From Eubacterium sp. (GTDB lineage: Bacteria; Bacillota; Clostridia; Lachnospirales; Lachnospiraceae): DNA of 37,559 bases. Of this stretch, positions 7,683 to 15,465 are shown piece after piece. Positions within the stretch are counted from its first letter, which is position 1; every line of letters begins with the position of its first letter. The notes below the pieces were generated by a model. It searched no databases, was not told the origin of the DNA, and saw nothing but the letters and a program-made list of their open reading frames with translations. Made by a program: the position numbers and the translations under genes. Where the stretch lies: contig JAGBBZ010000031.1 in assembly GCA_017938215.1 (NCBI GenBank), forward strand, positions 1 to 37,559, read 5' to 3'.

Positions 7683-7815
7683 ATGCACCTCTGGTGCTAT
7701 GGCTTCGCCCACCTCCGAGCCAAAAGCTCGGGGTCGCGGGCGCGCTCGGATACCTTACGAGCAAGCTCGACGAGTATCCTCACTTTGCCTTCGCGGATAT
7801 AATCAAAAAAGAAGT

Positions 7816-7841
7816 CACATTTTCGTGCAAGCACAAATGTG
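7816..7841 (-). terminator. Terminator-like hairpin within the repeat block
   Basis: CACATTT, TC bulge, GTGC, AA loop, GCAC, AAATGTG. Read on the minus strand the stem is followed after a few bases by TTTTTTGATTATA, the same downstream sequence as the terminator at 7917-7962. It looks like a second copy of that terminator module with a different stem. Confidence 0.55.
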
Positions 7842-7858
7842 TGGACGGCTTAAAACCG

Positions 7859-7895
7859 TGCCAATTCTTCGCCTGCTGACGCAGGCTCATCATCT
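7859..7895. repeat. 37-bp direct repeat, copy 2
   Basis: Exact copy of 7646-7682, 213 bp downstream. Only two copies are present and the spacing is far larger than a CRISPR spacer. Confidence 0.9.
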
Positions 7896-7916
7896 CGGGC
7901 TTCGCCCTATATAATC

Positions 7917-7962
7917 AAAAAAGCACGATTTCCTGTGAGTAAACTCACGGAAATGTGCTTTT
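7917..7962 (-). terminator. Intrinsic terminator of the GGGtGRT/NifU-like unit
   Basis: AAAAGCAC, ATTTCC and GTGAGT pair with ACTCAC, GGAAAT and GTGCTTTT (7919-7962), giving about 20 paired bases with two single-base bulges and a two-base AA closing loop. On the minus strand the stem runs into TTTTTTGATTATA. It sits 25 bp after the GGGtGRT stop codon. Confidence 0.8.
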
Positions 7963-7986
7963 CCGATTATGCACGGCTTCAGCCTA

Positions 7987-8997
7987 CTAGAACTTTCCGT
8001 TGTCAGCTGCTTCCTGGATGGAAACTGCTACTGCTACAGTCATACCAACCATAGGGTTGTTACCTGCACCGATCAATCCCATCATCTCTACGTGAGCTGG
8101 TACGGAAGAAGATCCTGCGAACTGTGCATCACTGTGCATACGTCCCAATGTATCTGTCATACCGTAGGAAGCTGGACCAGCTGCCATATTATCTGGATGA
8201 AGTGTACGTCCTGTACCACCACCAGATGCTACAGAGAAGTATTTTTTGCCCTGCTCCAAGCACTCTTTCTTATAAGTACCTGCAACTGGATGCTGGAAAC
8301 GAGTAGGGTTTGTAGAGTTACCTGTGATAGAAACGTCTACTGCTTCCTTGTGCATGATTGCAACACCTTCCTGAACGTCGTTCGCACCATAGCAGTTAAC
8401 TTTTGCACGAAGACCCTCAGAATAAGATTTTCTAAATACTTCTTTTACTTCGTTTGTATATGGATCATACTCTGTCTCAACAAATGTAAATCCGTTGATA
8501 CGAGAAATAATCTGAGCTGCGTCTTTTCCAAGACCATTCAAAATAACGCGAAGTGGTTTTTTACGCACTTTGTTTGCTTTCTCAGCGATACCAATAGCAC
8601 CCTCAGCTGCTGCGAAGGACTCATGTCCAGCAAGGAAACAGAAACACTCTGTCTCTTCCTCAAGAAGCATCTTACCAAGGTTACCATGTCCAAGACCTAC
8701 TTTACGTGTATCTGCTACAGAACCAGGGATACAGAATGCCTGCAAACCTTCACCGATTGCTGCTGCTGCATCTGCCGCTCTTCTACAGTCTTTTTTAATT
8801 GCGATTGCTGCACCTACGATGTAAGCCCAACAAGCATTTTCAAAACAGATTGGCTGAATGCCTTTGATCTGATCGTATACGTTCAAACCAGCATCTTTTG
8901 TATTCTTCTCTGCTTCTTCAATAGAGGAGATACCATACTCAGCCAAAACGCCATTGATTTTATCAATTCTTCTTTCATATGATTCAAATAATGCCAT
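7987..8997 (-). CDS. GGGtGRT protein
   Basis: A 336-residue soluble protein carrying the name-giving motif SGGGTGRTLHPDNMAAGP at about 270-287. Other features are GLGHGNLGKMLLEEETECFC, an alanine/glycine-rich core (RRAADAAAAIGEG) and a glycine-rich end (MMGLIGAGNNPMVGMTVAVA). It has several cysteines (PICFENAC, CRRAAD, ECFCF, VNCYG, KECLE) but no classic iron-sulfur spacing. The family is annotated by this motif in Clostridia; as far as I know its biochemical role is not established. The gene starts 19 bp after the NifU-like gene and has an AGGAGG site before the ATG. The recurrent pairing with a NifU-like scaffold suggests a metal- or cluster-linked function, which is inference. Confidence 0.9.
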   Translation of the reverse strand: MALFESYERRIDKINGVLAEYGISSIEEAEKNTKDAGLNVYDQIKGIQPICFENACWAYIVGAAIAIKKDCRRAADAAAAIGEGLQAFCIPGSVADTRKVGLGHGNLGKMLLEEETECFCFLAGHESFAAAEGAIGIAEKANKVRKKPLRVILNGLGKDAAQIISRINGFTFVETEYDPYTNEVKEVFRKSYSEGLRAKVNCYGANDVQEGVAIMHKEAVDVSITGNSTNPTRFQHPVAGTYKKECLEQGKKYFSVASGGGTGRTLHPDNMAAGPASYGMTDTLGRMHSDAQFAGSSSVPAHVEMMGLIGAGNNPMVGMTVAVAVSIQEAADNGKF

Positions 8998-9016
8998 TAT
9001 TTCTTTCCTCCTCTAT

Positions 9017-9721
9017 TTATTTAAGTACTTCGTCTGTTCTTGGGTCGATGATCTTAACGGCATCATCAACACGACCATACTGTCCACAAGCTTTCTCGTA
9101 AGCAGTATTTGGATCATCACCTTTTTTGATGAAGTCTGTCATCTTACCAAGAGATACAAATTTATATCCAATGATCATATCCTCTGCATCAAGTGCAATA
9201 CCTGTTACATAACCCTCTGCCATCTCAAGATAACGAGGTCCTTTTTTCAATGTACCGTACATTGTACCAACCTGGGAACGAAGTCCTTTTCCAAGGTCCT
9301 CAAGTCCAGCACCGATTGGAAGTCCATCCTCAGAGAATGCACTCTGTGTTCTTCCGTATACGATCTGAAGGAACAATTCTCTCATTGCTGTGTTAATTGC
9401 ATCACATACAAGGTCTGTATTCAAAGCTTCCATAACTGTACGTCCTGGAAGAATCTCAGATGCCATAGCTGCAGAGTGAGTCATACCGGAACATCCGATG
9501 GTCTCTACCAATGCTTCCTGAATAATACCCTCTTTCACATTAAGAGTAAGCTTACAAGCTCCCTGCTGAGGTGCACACCAGCCTACACCATGTGTCAAAC
9601 CGGAAATATCTTTTACTTCTTTTGCTTTTACCCATTTTGCTTCTTCTGGAATTGGTGCACAACCATGGTTAACACCCTGAGCAACTGGGCACATGTTTTC
9701 TACTTCGTGTGAATAAATCAT
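9017..9721 (-). CDS. NifU-like iron-sulfur cluster scaffold-type protein
   Basis: A 234-residue protein related to NifU/IscU N-terminal scaffolds: conserved cysteines in VGWCAPQQGACKLTL, VETIGCSGMTHSAAMASEIL, GRTVMEALNTDLVCDAI fit the three-cysteine scaffold pattern, and an extra CPVAQGVNHGC motif lies at the N terminus. It is about 100 residues longer than bacterial IscU, with a C-terminal extension (YLEMAEGYVTGIALDAEDM onward) not typical of SUF/ISC scaffolds. The ATG at 9721 was preferred to the one at 9751 because AAAGGAGT lies 11 bases before it. It is transcribed from its own promoter together with the GGGtGRT gene. A dedicated cluster donor or carrier for that protein is a reasonable inference. 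Confidence 0.85.
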   Translation of the reverse strand: MIYSHEVENMCPVAQGVNHGCAPIPEEAKWVKAKEVKDISGLTHGVGWCAPQQGACKLTLNVKEGIIQEALVETIGCSGMTHSAAMASEILPGRTVMEALNTDLVCDAINTAMRELFLQIVYGRTQSAFSEDGLPIGAGLEDLGKGLRSQVGTMYGTLKKGPRYLEMAEGYVTGIALDAEDMIIGYKFVSLGKMTDFIKKGDDPNTAYEKACGQYGRVDDAVKIIDPRTDEVLK

Positions 9722-9762
9722 GTTGATAGTGACTCCTTTCTTATTCGTCATATTCTCTCAAT

Positions 9763-9791
9763 ATCGTACAATATTTTTTAAAAAATGTCAA
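9763..9791 (-). promoter_or_regulatory. Strong sigma-A-type promoter of the NifU-like/GGGtGRT unit
   Basis: Perfect TTGACA (9786-9791), 17-bp spacer made of T6A6TATTG, then TACGAT (9763-9768). The -35 box overlaps the stop codon of the preceding gene. The leader to the ATG at 9721 is about 35 bases. Confidence 0.8.
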
Positions 9792-10453
9792 CGCTTTTCC
9801 ACGACTTCCCCTTGCTTCTTATATATACTTCCACCTGCCACAAAACCACGTACAGATGACAATGGATATACATTGCTATTGCTTCCGATAACCGTTCCCG
9901 GATTCAAGATACTTCCGCATCCAACCTCCACGAAACTACCTAGAACGGCACCCATTTTCTTCAAGCCTGTCGCCACCTTTTCCTCGCCCACGCGAATTTC
10001 CACCAACGTTTTATCCGATTTCACATTGGAAGTAATAGACCCTGCACCCATATGGGATTTGTAACCAAGGATAGAATCGCCAACATAATTGTAATGTGGC
10101 ACCTGAACACCATCAAACAAAATAACATTTTTCAACTCTGTGGAGTTCCCCACCACTGCCCCTTTTCCCACTAACGCATTTCCACGAATAAAGGCGCAGT
10201 GACGAATCTCCGCTTCCTCGTCTATAATCGCTGGACCATTGATGTATGCCGTTGGTGCAACCGTGGCTGATTTTGCAATCCATACATTTTCGCCACGCTT
10301 TTCAAATCGTTCTTCCGGCAAGGACTGTCCAAGTTTCACAATATATTCTCCGATATGTGGCAACACCTCAAATGGATATTCGTACTGGGAAATCAAATCC
10401 CAGCCGATGGAACATGTGTCTTGAAATACTTCTTTATTTAATAACTCATTCAT
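9788..10453 (-). CDS. Left-handed beta-helix nucleotidyltransferase-like protein (GlmU/DapH-type hexapeptide repeats)
   Basis: A 221-residue protein made mostly of hexapeptide repeats: TVAPTAYINGPAIIDEEAEI, GNALVGKGAVVGNSTELKN, SILGYKSHMGAGSITSNVKS, AVLGSFVEVGCGSILNPGTV, IGSNSNVYPLSSVRG. The GAGSITSN segment matches the acceptor/CoA site region of GlmU-type acetyltransferases. The Rossmann-fold pyrophosphorylase half of GlmU is missing, so only a helix domain of about 170 residues and a short N-terminal lid remain. Similar proteins are often annotated as UDP-GlcNAc pyrophosphorylase-related; acyl or sugar-nucleotide transfer is likely but the substrate is unknown. It starts three bases after topB's stop, the last gene of a long packed run. 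Confidence 0.8.
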   Translation of the reverse strand: MNELLNKEVFQDTCSIGWDLISQYEYPFEVLPHIGEYIVKLGQSLPEERFEKRGENVWIAKSATVAPTAYINGPAIIDEEAEIRHCAFIRGNALVGKGAVVGNSTELKNVILFDGVQVPHYNYVGDSILGYKSHMGAGSITSNVKSDKTLVEIRVGEEKVATGLKKMGAVLGSFVEVGCGSILNPGTVIGSNSNVYPLSSVRGFVAGGSIYKKQGEVVEKR

Positions 10454-10455
10454 CT

Positions 10456-12564
10456 TTACTTCGTCTCCTTTTTCGTTTTCTTTCCGGAATAATATTCCTT
10501 TGCCATATTATAATATGACCGAAGTTGTGACATATTGTTGGTTTCTTTCACTTTTCCTACTTGCAAACGCACAAATCCAGTCAGCTTATCCATATATTCT
10601 TTCTCGCTGATGTCACCTTCTGAGACACCACCCAAGCCTTTCTCCCAGCTCGCTGTCAATTTCGGACTCAGCATGGCAGGAATCGAATAGCGAACAATAC
10701 CACACACCAATTCACCTTTTAACGTCGGCGTAATGATCTGCGTCTTTTTATTTAAATCCAGATATGAAATATTCACAAGTTTTTTCAGGATTTCCGCTCT
10801 GGTAGCACTCGTACCGATTCCACTCCCCTTAATCATGGCACGAAGTTCTTCATCCTCAATCAACTGTCCTGCATTCTCCATTGCCAAGATCATAGAACCT
10901 GAATTGTAGCGCTTTGGTGGTGACGTTTCACCTTCCTTTATGTTCATGTCACCCACTTGCACTTGCATACCCTTTTTCAGGTGAGGAAGTATTTTTCGCA
11001 ACGCTTCCGCATTTGTAACGCTTTCCTCTCCCTCTTCGGAATCCTTGTCCGTGGAAGTCATTTCCTTTTTCTTTTTCGTAAAAGAATACTGTGATACTGG
11101 CAGAAAACCGTCCTCCACCAACACCTTTGCAGAAGTAAAAAATCGCTCTGTGTATATATGTTCCTGGACTGGATTTCCCATTGTTAACACTACATTTACC
11201 TTTTGATACTCTGCCGGAGGATAAAAGATACTCAAAAAACGACGTACAATTACCTCATACATTTTCTCTGCTGTCGGTTGCAGAGACTTTATTGCTCCAA
11301 GCCCCTGTCCTGTTGGGATGATAGCATAGTGATCAGTAATCTTTTTGTCGTCCACATATCGAGTTTTTTCCAACCCTAGAAAACTCTTTCGCTCCGCAAT
11401 ATCTCGCAAATACGGCAACGCCATTTCATAGCCTTGTAAACCTTTCAGATTTTTCGTAATTTCCTTTGCCACTGCACTACTAAGCACACGGGCATCCGTA
11501 CGAGGATACGTCACAAGCTTTTTCTCATACAACTCCTGTACAATCTGTAACGTCTCATCTGGGCTGATTTTGAACAGTTTGGAGGAAAGGTTTTGTAGTT
11601 CCGCCAAGTTAAATAACAATGGTGGATTTTTCTTTTCCTTCTTCTTTTCAATCTTCTCGATAACAGCCTCTTTTCCCGAAGTTGAGGAAGTCAAGCTTTG
11701 AATAAGTTCCTTCGCTGTTTCTTCATCTTTAAATCCATTTTCCTTATATAGCTTAGGCGACTGGAAGTATCTGGAATCTTCCGACACCTTCCACTCTCCA
11801 TCAAACATATCCATGGAAACATTTGCGCCGTCAGCAATACCATCCTCCTTCGGTGCAAAACTTCCAATCACACGATAAAATGGTGTCTTCACAAACTTCC
11901 GCATTTCCCATTCTCGAGTCACCACCATCCCCAGCACACAAGTCATAACGCGTCCTACCGATACCGAGGTCCATTTTTTACTTTCTACACTATCATTGAG
12001 CCAGCCACCATATTTCAGCGACAACGCACGGGAAAAATTAATTCCCATCAAATAGTCTTCTTTGGCTCGAAGATATGCCGACGCACTGAGATTGTCATAT
12101 TCCGAAAGAGGTTTCGCCTCGCGGATTCCACGTTGAATCTCATCTTCTGTCTGCGAATCAATCCACACACGATATTTTTTCTTATCTGCCGGCACTTTTG
12201 CCATCTGATCAACCAAACGGTAAATGTACTCTCCTTCTCGTCCCGAGTCAGTACACACATAAATTGACTCTACATCCGGACGTGTCAGTAGACCACGCAC
12301 CGTCTCAAATTGCTTTTTCACATTTGGAATCACTTCATAAAGAAACTGTTCCGGAACAAATGGCAGTGTTTCAAATGCCCATTTTGCATATGCTGGATCG
12401 TATACTTCCGGATAACTCATCGTAACCAAATGTCCAACACACCAAGTTACGATGGCGTCCTCTGATTCAATGAATCCATCGCCTCGTCTACCACCAAGTT
12501 TCAACACCTTTGCAAATTCCTGCGCAACACTTGGCTTCTCTGCGATAAATAATTTCTTTCCCAT
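10456..12564 (-). CDS. topB: DNA topoisomerase III
   Basis: A 702-residue type IA topoisomerase. The TOPRIM part has EKPSVAQEFAKVL with catalytic E9, and CTDSGREGEYIYR with the acidic triad around D106, E110 and E112. The nucleophilic tyrosine is Y353 in VTYPRTDARVL, and the later GIGTSATRAEILKKL motif is present. Length matches TopB and no zinc-ribbon tail is seen, which distinguishes it from TopA. It decatenates DNA intermediates in replication and recombination by cutting one strand. It begins three bases after the LUD gene and is followed within three bases by the hexapeptide protein gene. Chromosomal housekeeping copy is likely, though TopB paralogues also occur on conjugative elements; no relaxase or transfer gene is nearby. 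Confidence 0.95.
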   Translation of the reverse strand: MGKKLFIAEKPSVAQEFAKVLKLGGRRGDGFIESEDAIVTWCVGHLVTMSYPEVYDPAYAKWAFETLPFVPEQFLYEVIPNVKKQFETVRGLLTRPDVESIYVCTDSGREGEYIYRLVDQMAKVPADKKKYRVWIDSQTEDEIQRGIREAKPLSEYDNLSASAYLRAKEDYLMGINFSRALSLKYGGWLNDSVESKKWTSVSVGRVMTCVLGMVVTREWEMRKFVKTPFYRVIGSFAPKEDGIADGANVSMDMFDGEWKVSEDSRYFQSPKLYKENGFKDEETAKELIQSLTSSTSGKEAVIEKIEKKKEKKNPPLLFNLAELQNLSSKLFKISPDETLQIVQELYEKKLVTYPRTDARVLSSAVAKEITKNLKGLQGYEMALPYLRDIAERKSFLGLEKTRYVDDKKITDHYAIIPTGQGLGAIKSLQPTAEKMYEVIVRRFLSIFYPPAEYQKVNVVLTMGNPVQEHIYTERFFTSAKVLVEDGFLPVSQYSFTKKKKEMTSTDKDSEEGEESVTNAEALRKILPHLKKGMQVQVGDMNIKEGETSPPKRYNSGSMILAMENAGQLIEDEELRAMIKGSGIGTSATRAEILKKLVNISYLDLNKKTQIITPTLKGELVCGIVRYSIPAMLSPKLTASWEKGLGGVSEGDISEKEYMDKLTGFVRLQVGKVKETNNMSQLRSYYNMAKEYYSGKKTKKETK

Positions 12565-12567
12565 AAA

Positions 12568-13209
12568 TTAATATCCTAACTCCTCCGAAACAAGAACAAC
12601 CTTGATTCGATTTTTTACGCCACTTCGTCTAGTAACTACGATTTGAGAACAAATACAATCCTCGCTAAAACAATCACCACACCGTCCTGTCTTGGCACAA
12701 GGTGTATTTTTATTCAAGCGAACCGTATTCGGTGGAGAAGCGATGTCCCTTACACGACGCACACCATCTTCCACACTGCTTACCACCTTATTCATTCCCG
12801 TAAGGATAATAACATTTTCTGGTCCATACAGCAAGTAAGATAATCTGTTTCCGCGCCCGTCGATATTAACCAATTCACCGTCTACTGTAATAGCATTCGT
12901 ACTCATAAGGAAATAGTCACTATTGATCATTTTAGCATTCATGTCCTTCACTTCCTCTGGAGTCACTGCTGTTGCACGATCATACAAAGTACATGGCCCA
13001 GCCTTGATGGCATCCATCAATCCCGACTCTGTCAATGTCATGGAACCACCATAGCAAACCGTTTTTCCTTCCGTCAAAAACTTATCCATGATAAGCTTTA
13101 CTGCTTCTTCCTTCGTTTCGGCATAATAACCTTCCATATTTCTCTTCGCCAAATTTTGAATCATTGTCTGTGCCAGATTTTTCTGAGCCTCTAATTTGAA
13201 ATTATTCAT
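12568..13209 (-). CDS. LUD-domain protein with cysteine-rich tail
   Basis: A 213-residue protein of the LutC/YkgG (LUD) family: VCYGGSMTLTESGLMDAI, TVDGELVNIDGRGNRLS and YGPENVIILTGMNKVV are the typical blocks. The tail has five close cysteines (TPCAKTGRCGDCFSEDCICS), a pattern seen in clostridial LUD proteins and suggestive of a metal or iron-sulfur site. LutC works with LutA and LutB in lactate oxidation, but neither partner is present, so lactate use cannot be assumed. The ATG at 13209 was chosen because GGAGG is nine bases upstream; the site is formed by the last codons of the transglutaminase gene. Confidence 0.85.
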   Translation of the reverse strand: MNNFKLEAQKNLAQTMIQNLAKRNMEGYYAETKEEAVKLIMDKFLTEGKTVCYGGSMTLTESGLMDAIKAGPCTLYDRATAVTPEEVKDMNAKMINSDYFLMSTNAITVDGELVNIDGRGNRLSYLLYGPENVIILTGMNKVVSSVEDGVRRVRDIASPPNTVRLNKNTPCAKTGRCGDCFSEDCICSQIVVTRRSGVKNRIKVVLVSEELGY

Positions 13210-13214
13210 TCTTA

Positions 13215-15458
13215 TCATCCTCCATTCTTTCTTGACAAAATGTATTTTATCATATTGCATTTACTTAACTTTTTCCATTGTTTTTTATTACCATTTACCT
13301 TTGTCTTCTTCAGCATATCTCGAATACTATACAAACTTTCTTGGTATGCATCTTTTGAGATTTCCTCTGCTCCGAAACGACTCATATACACGCAAAGGAC
13401 ATAGGTTTGAATCATCTCTTGCACATTTACCGCATCCTCCGAATTTCGTATACTATAATACGCCACAAGATTCTGGAAAATGTCCTGTATCATCTTTTCA
13501 CTGTCCAAATAACTCCAAGATACATGCAACGCCTCCCAATATGGTTGTAGTTCCTCATTTATATACAACAGACGCTTACTGCGATTACGCGATTTCATCT
13601 CTCGACGCATTTTTCGGTATTGTCGTTTGTCATACCAACGATATACAAGGACAAAACAAATCATCCCCAACAGCAAATGTACCACAATTCGAACGCCTAC
13701 ATGTCCCCAAAGTTTTGCAAAAACCGTACTTTCGAAAGGCTCGCTTTCTACTTCTGCTACATTACTCTTCCTGTCGTCCTTTTGAACATCGTCCTGCTCT
13801 TCGTCCTGCTCTTCATCCTGTTCTTCATCTTCATCTTCCACCACGTCTGCTTCCTGATCGTCATCTTCGGGCGTTTCCTTCTGAGTTGGTTCCTCTCCTG
13901 GAACCTCTTCTTCAAATTCCTCCTCGGAAAAATCTTCGGAGTCTCCTACTTGGCCTTCCCCTTCTTCACCAGAAATCCCATTGGTATATGGTGTAGCATC
14001 TACTGGTATCCACCCTTTCTTGCTCACATAGATTTCCACCCATGCATGGGCATCACTATCTTGAACATTCAACGTTTCCCCTGCTTTAATCTTTACACCA
14101 TCTATCATATAGCCTTGTGCCAATCGAGCCGGAATTCCTTCACTTCGAAACATCATTACCGCTGCTGTAGCAAAATGTGTACAATATCCTTTCTTGCTAT
14201 CAAACAAAAATCGTTCCAATTCATCCTCTGTCTTTTTTCCAGGATGAAGCGTATACTCATAATTCGCTGCAAGATATCGATTCACATAATCAACCACATC
14301 ACCATAGGTTTCGAAACGATTTTTCTTAAGCAATTGAATTTGAATCTGCTCCTTCAAATCCGGTTCTACATACAACTCATCCGAAAAAGAAGTTTTTTCA
14401 TCCCTCGTCAAAGAAAGAGAACGTTTCAGCAAACGATTGTATTTTTCACTATTTGCACTATACGGAAAATAGTTACCAACGTCATATTTGGGGGTAAGCA
14501 AAATGTAACGATTTCTCTTAAAAACATTTCCTGCTTCCCACACATAATAACCACCTTTTTCTTCGCCATACCATTTGGAATCATTGTATATCTGACCAAT
14601 AAATCCTCGCAAATACAACTCTTTATCCGTAAATTCTATCTCCGATTCCAATTCCATCTGAACCGTTCCACTATAATAAATGTCTCCCTCTTCATTAAAC
14701 TGTCCAAAATTAATCGTCTGATCTTCACGGAATTTTAAATTTTCCCGTCTTGGTGCTGTTCTTTGATCCCCTTCTCCAAAAACCAAATAATGTCGATACC
14801 GATTTAACACCGGATTCATATCCGACCAGGAAATGAACTGAAAAGACAAGACCACTGTCAAAAAAGCGATTCCCAAAAGAAGGGCAAGCTTCTTTACATT
14901 TCCCTTCCGGTTTCCTAATCCTAGAAAAGTAAGCAGTGCCATTGCATACGCCACCATACATTTTTCATATGGAACACCATCTGCCGCAATAGAAGCAAAA
15001 AACAACAAAAAAGAGGGCATTGCAACAGCCACAATATGTTTTCCCTTTTCGAACAAATATAAACTCAAAACTGTCACAATTGACACAAGATAACAAACTG
15101 CCAAACCTACATTGTTTATCTCGCCCCCTTCCCAGGTACCGAGCGAAACACCAAACTCTCGCTCCACACGCAAGGAAATTGTCTGCATCAATTCACAAAG
15201 ACCCGGTCTCATCGCAACGGAAAAAAGCATTCTTCCAAGCACAACAAGAACTCCCGCAATTCCAAAAGCGATTTCTTCACGCCGTTCTTCCTCAGCCAAT
15301 AAGTTTCTTGCAACATAATAAACCACCGACAAAAAAATCATCGGCAATAAATACATATATTCTTTTGCATCATAATAATACAAACCGCTACTCAAACTGA
15401 TTCCTGCGCAAAAAATCATCGCAAAAAGCGGTATCAACTGTACTCGTTTCTCCATCAT
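13215..15458 (-). CDS. Membrane transglutaminase-like protease (TgpA-type)
   Basis: A 747-residue integral membrane protein. Six or so helices occupy 8-55, 64-83, 118-136, 142-160, 166-182 and 190-210. An extracytoplasmic domain follows, with a transglutaminase core: C426 in KKGYCTHFATAAVMMF, H471 in DAHAWVEIY and D487 in PVDATPY form the catalytic triad. After it comes an extremely acidic linker (about 495-565, mostly E, D, Q), a further helix near 588-608 and a cytoplasmic tail of about 140 residues. This is the layout of TgpA-like proteins, always found with MoxR and DUF58 genes as here. The substrate is unknown; peptidase or crosslinking action on envelope proteins is likely. The next gene starts five bases after its stop. 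Confidence 0.92.
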   Translation of the reverse strand: MMEKRVQLIPLFAMIFCAGISLSSGLYYYDAKEYMYLLPMIFLSVVYYVARNLLAEEERREEIAFGIAGVLVVLGRMLFSVAMRPGLCELMQTISLRVEREFGVSLGTWEGGEINNVGLAVCYLVSIVTVLSLYLFEKGKHIVAVAMPSFLLFFASIAADGVPYEKCMVAYAMALLTFLGLGNRKGNVKKLALLLGIAFLTVVLSFQFISWSDMNPVLNRYRHYLVFGEGDQRTAPRRENLKFREDQTINFGQFNEEGDIYYSGTVQMELESEIEFTDKELYLRGFIGQIYNDSKWYGEEKGGYYVWEAGNVFKRNRYILLTPKYDVGNYFPYSANSEKYNRLLKRSLSLTRDEKTSFSDELYVEPDLKEQIQIQLLKKNRFETYGDVVDYVNRYLAANYEYTLHPGKKTEDELERFLFDSKKGYCTHFATAAVMMFRSEGIPARLAQGYMIDGVKIKAGETLNVQDSDAHAWVEIYVSKKGWIPVDATPYTNGISGEEGEGQVGDSEDFSEEEFEEEVPGEEPTQKETPEDDDQEADVVEDEDEEQDEEQDEEQDDVQKDDRKSNVAEVESEPFESTVFAKLWGHVGVRIVVHLLLGMICFVLVYRWYDKRQYRKMRREMKSRNRSKRLLYINEELQPYWEALHVSWSYLDSEKMIQDIFQNLVAYYSIRNSEDAVNVQEMIQTYVLCVYMSRFGAEEISKDAYQESLYSIRDMLKKTKVNGNKKQWKKLSKCNMIKYILSRKNGG

Positions 15459-15465
15459 TCTTTCC

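Larger units (their letters stand above)
7640..7914. repeat. GC-rich, hairpin-dense non-coding repeat block
   Basis: This stretch is clearly richer in G and C than its neighbours and has no credible gene. It contains a series of small perfect hairpins: GCCTGC-TGAC-GCAGGC (twice), GCACC-TCT-GGTGC (7685-7697), CCGAGC-CAAAA-GCTCGG (7715-7731), GGATAC with GTATCC (7748-7779), and GGGC-TTC-GCCC near 7898. Two module ends share the sequence ATATAATCAAAAAAG followed by an imperfect palindrome. The arrangement resembles REP/BIME-type intergenic repeats or tandemly duplicated terminator modules. Short open frames within it are artefacts of composition. Confidence 0.65.

Noticed and set aside
7646-7895. 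CRISPR-like direct repeats
   Set aside because: Only two copies, 213 bp apart, each containing a terminator-type hairpin context; no cas genes nearby.
7645-7914. Short frame within the GC-rich repeat block
   Set aside because: It runs through hairpins and both 37-bp repeats and lacks a ribosome-binding site.
7969-8982. A 337-codon open frame on the plus strand opposite the GGGtGRT gene
   Set aside because: Cysteine- and serine-rich translation with no domain; it is the antisense shadow of a well-conserved gene.
10456-12564. topB as part of an integrative conjugative element
   Set aside because: No relaxase, type IV secretion, integrase or attachment site nearby; it lies in a packed chromosomal operon.
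13620-14738. A 372-codon plus-strand frame opposite the transglutaminase
   Set aside because: Composition is that of antisense DNA of a biased gene; no ribosome-binding site or family match.
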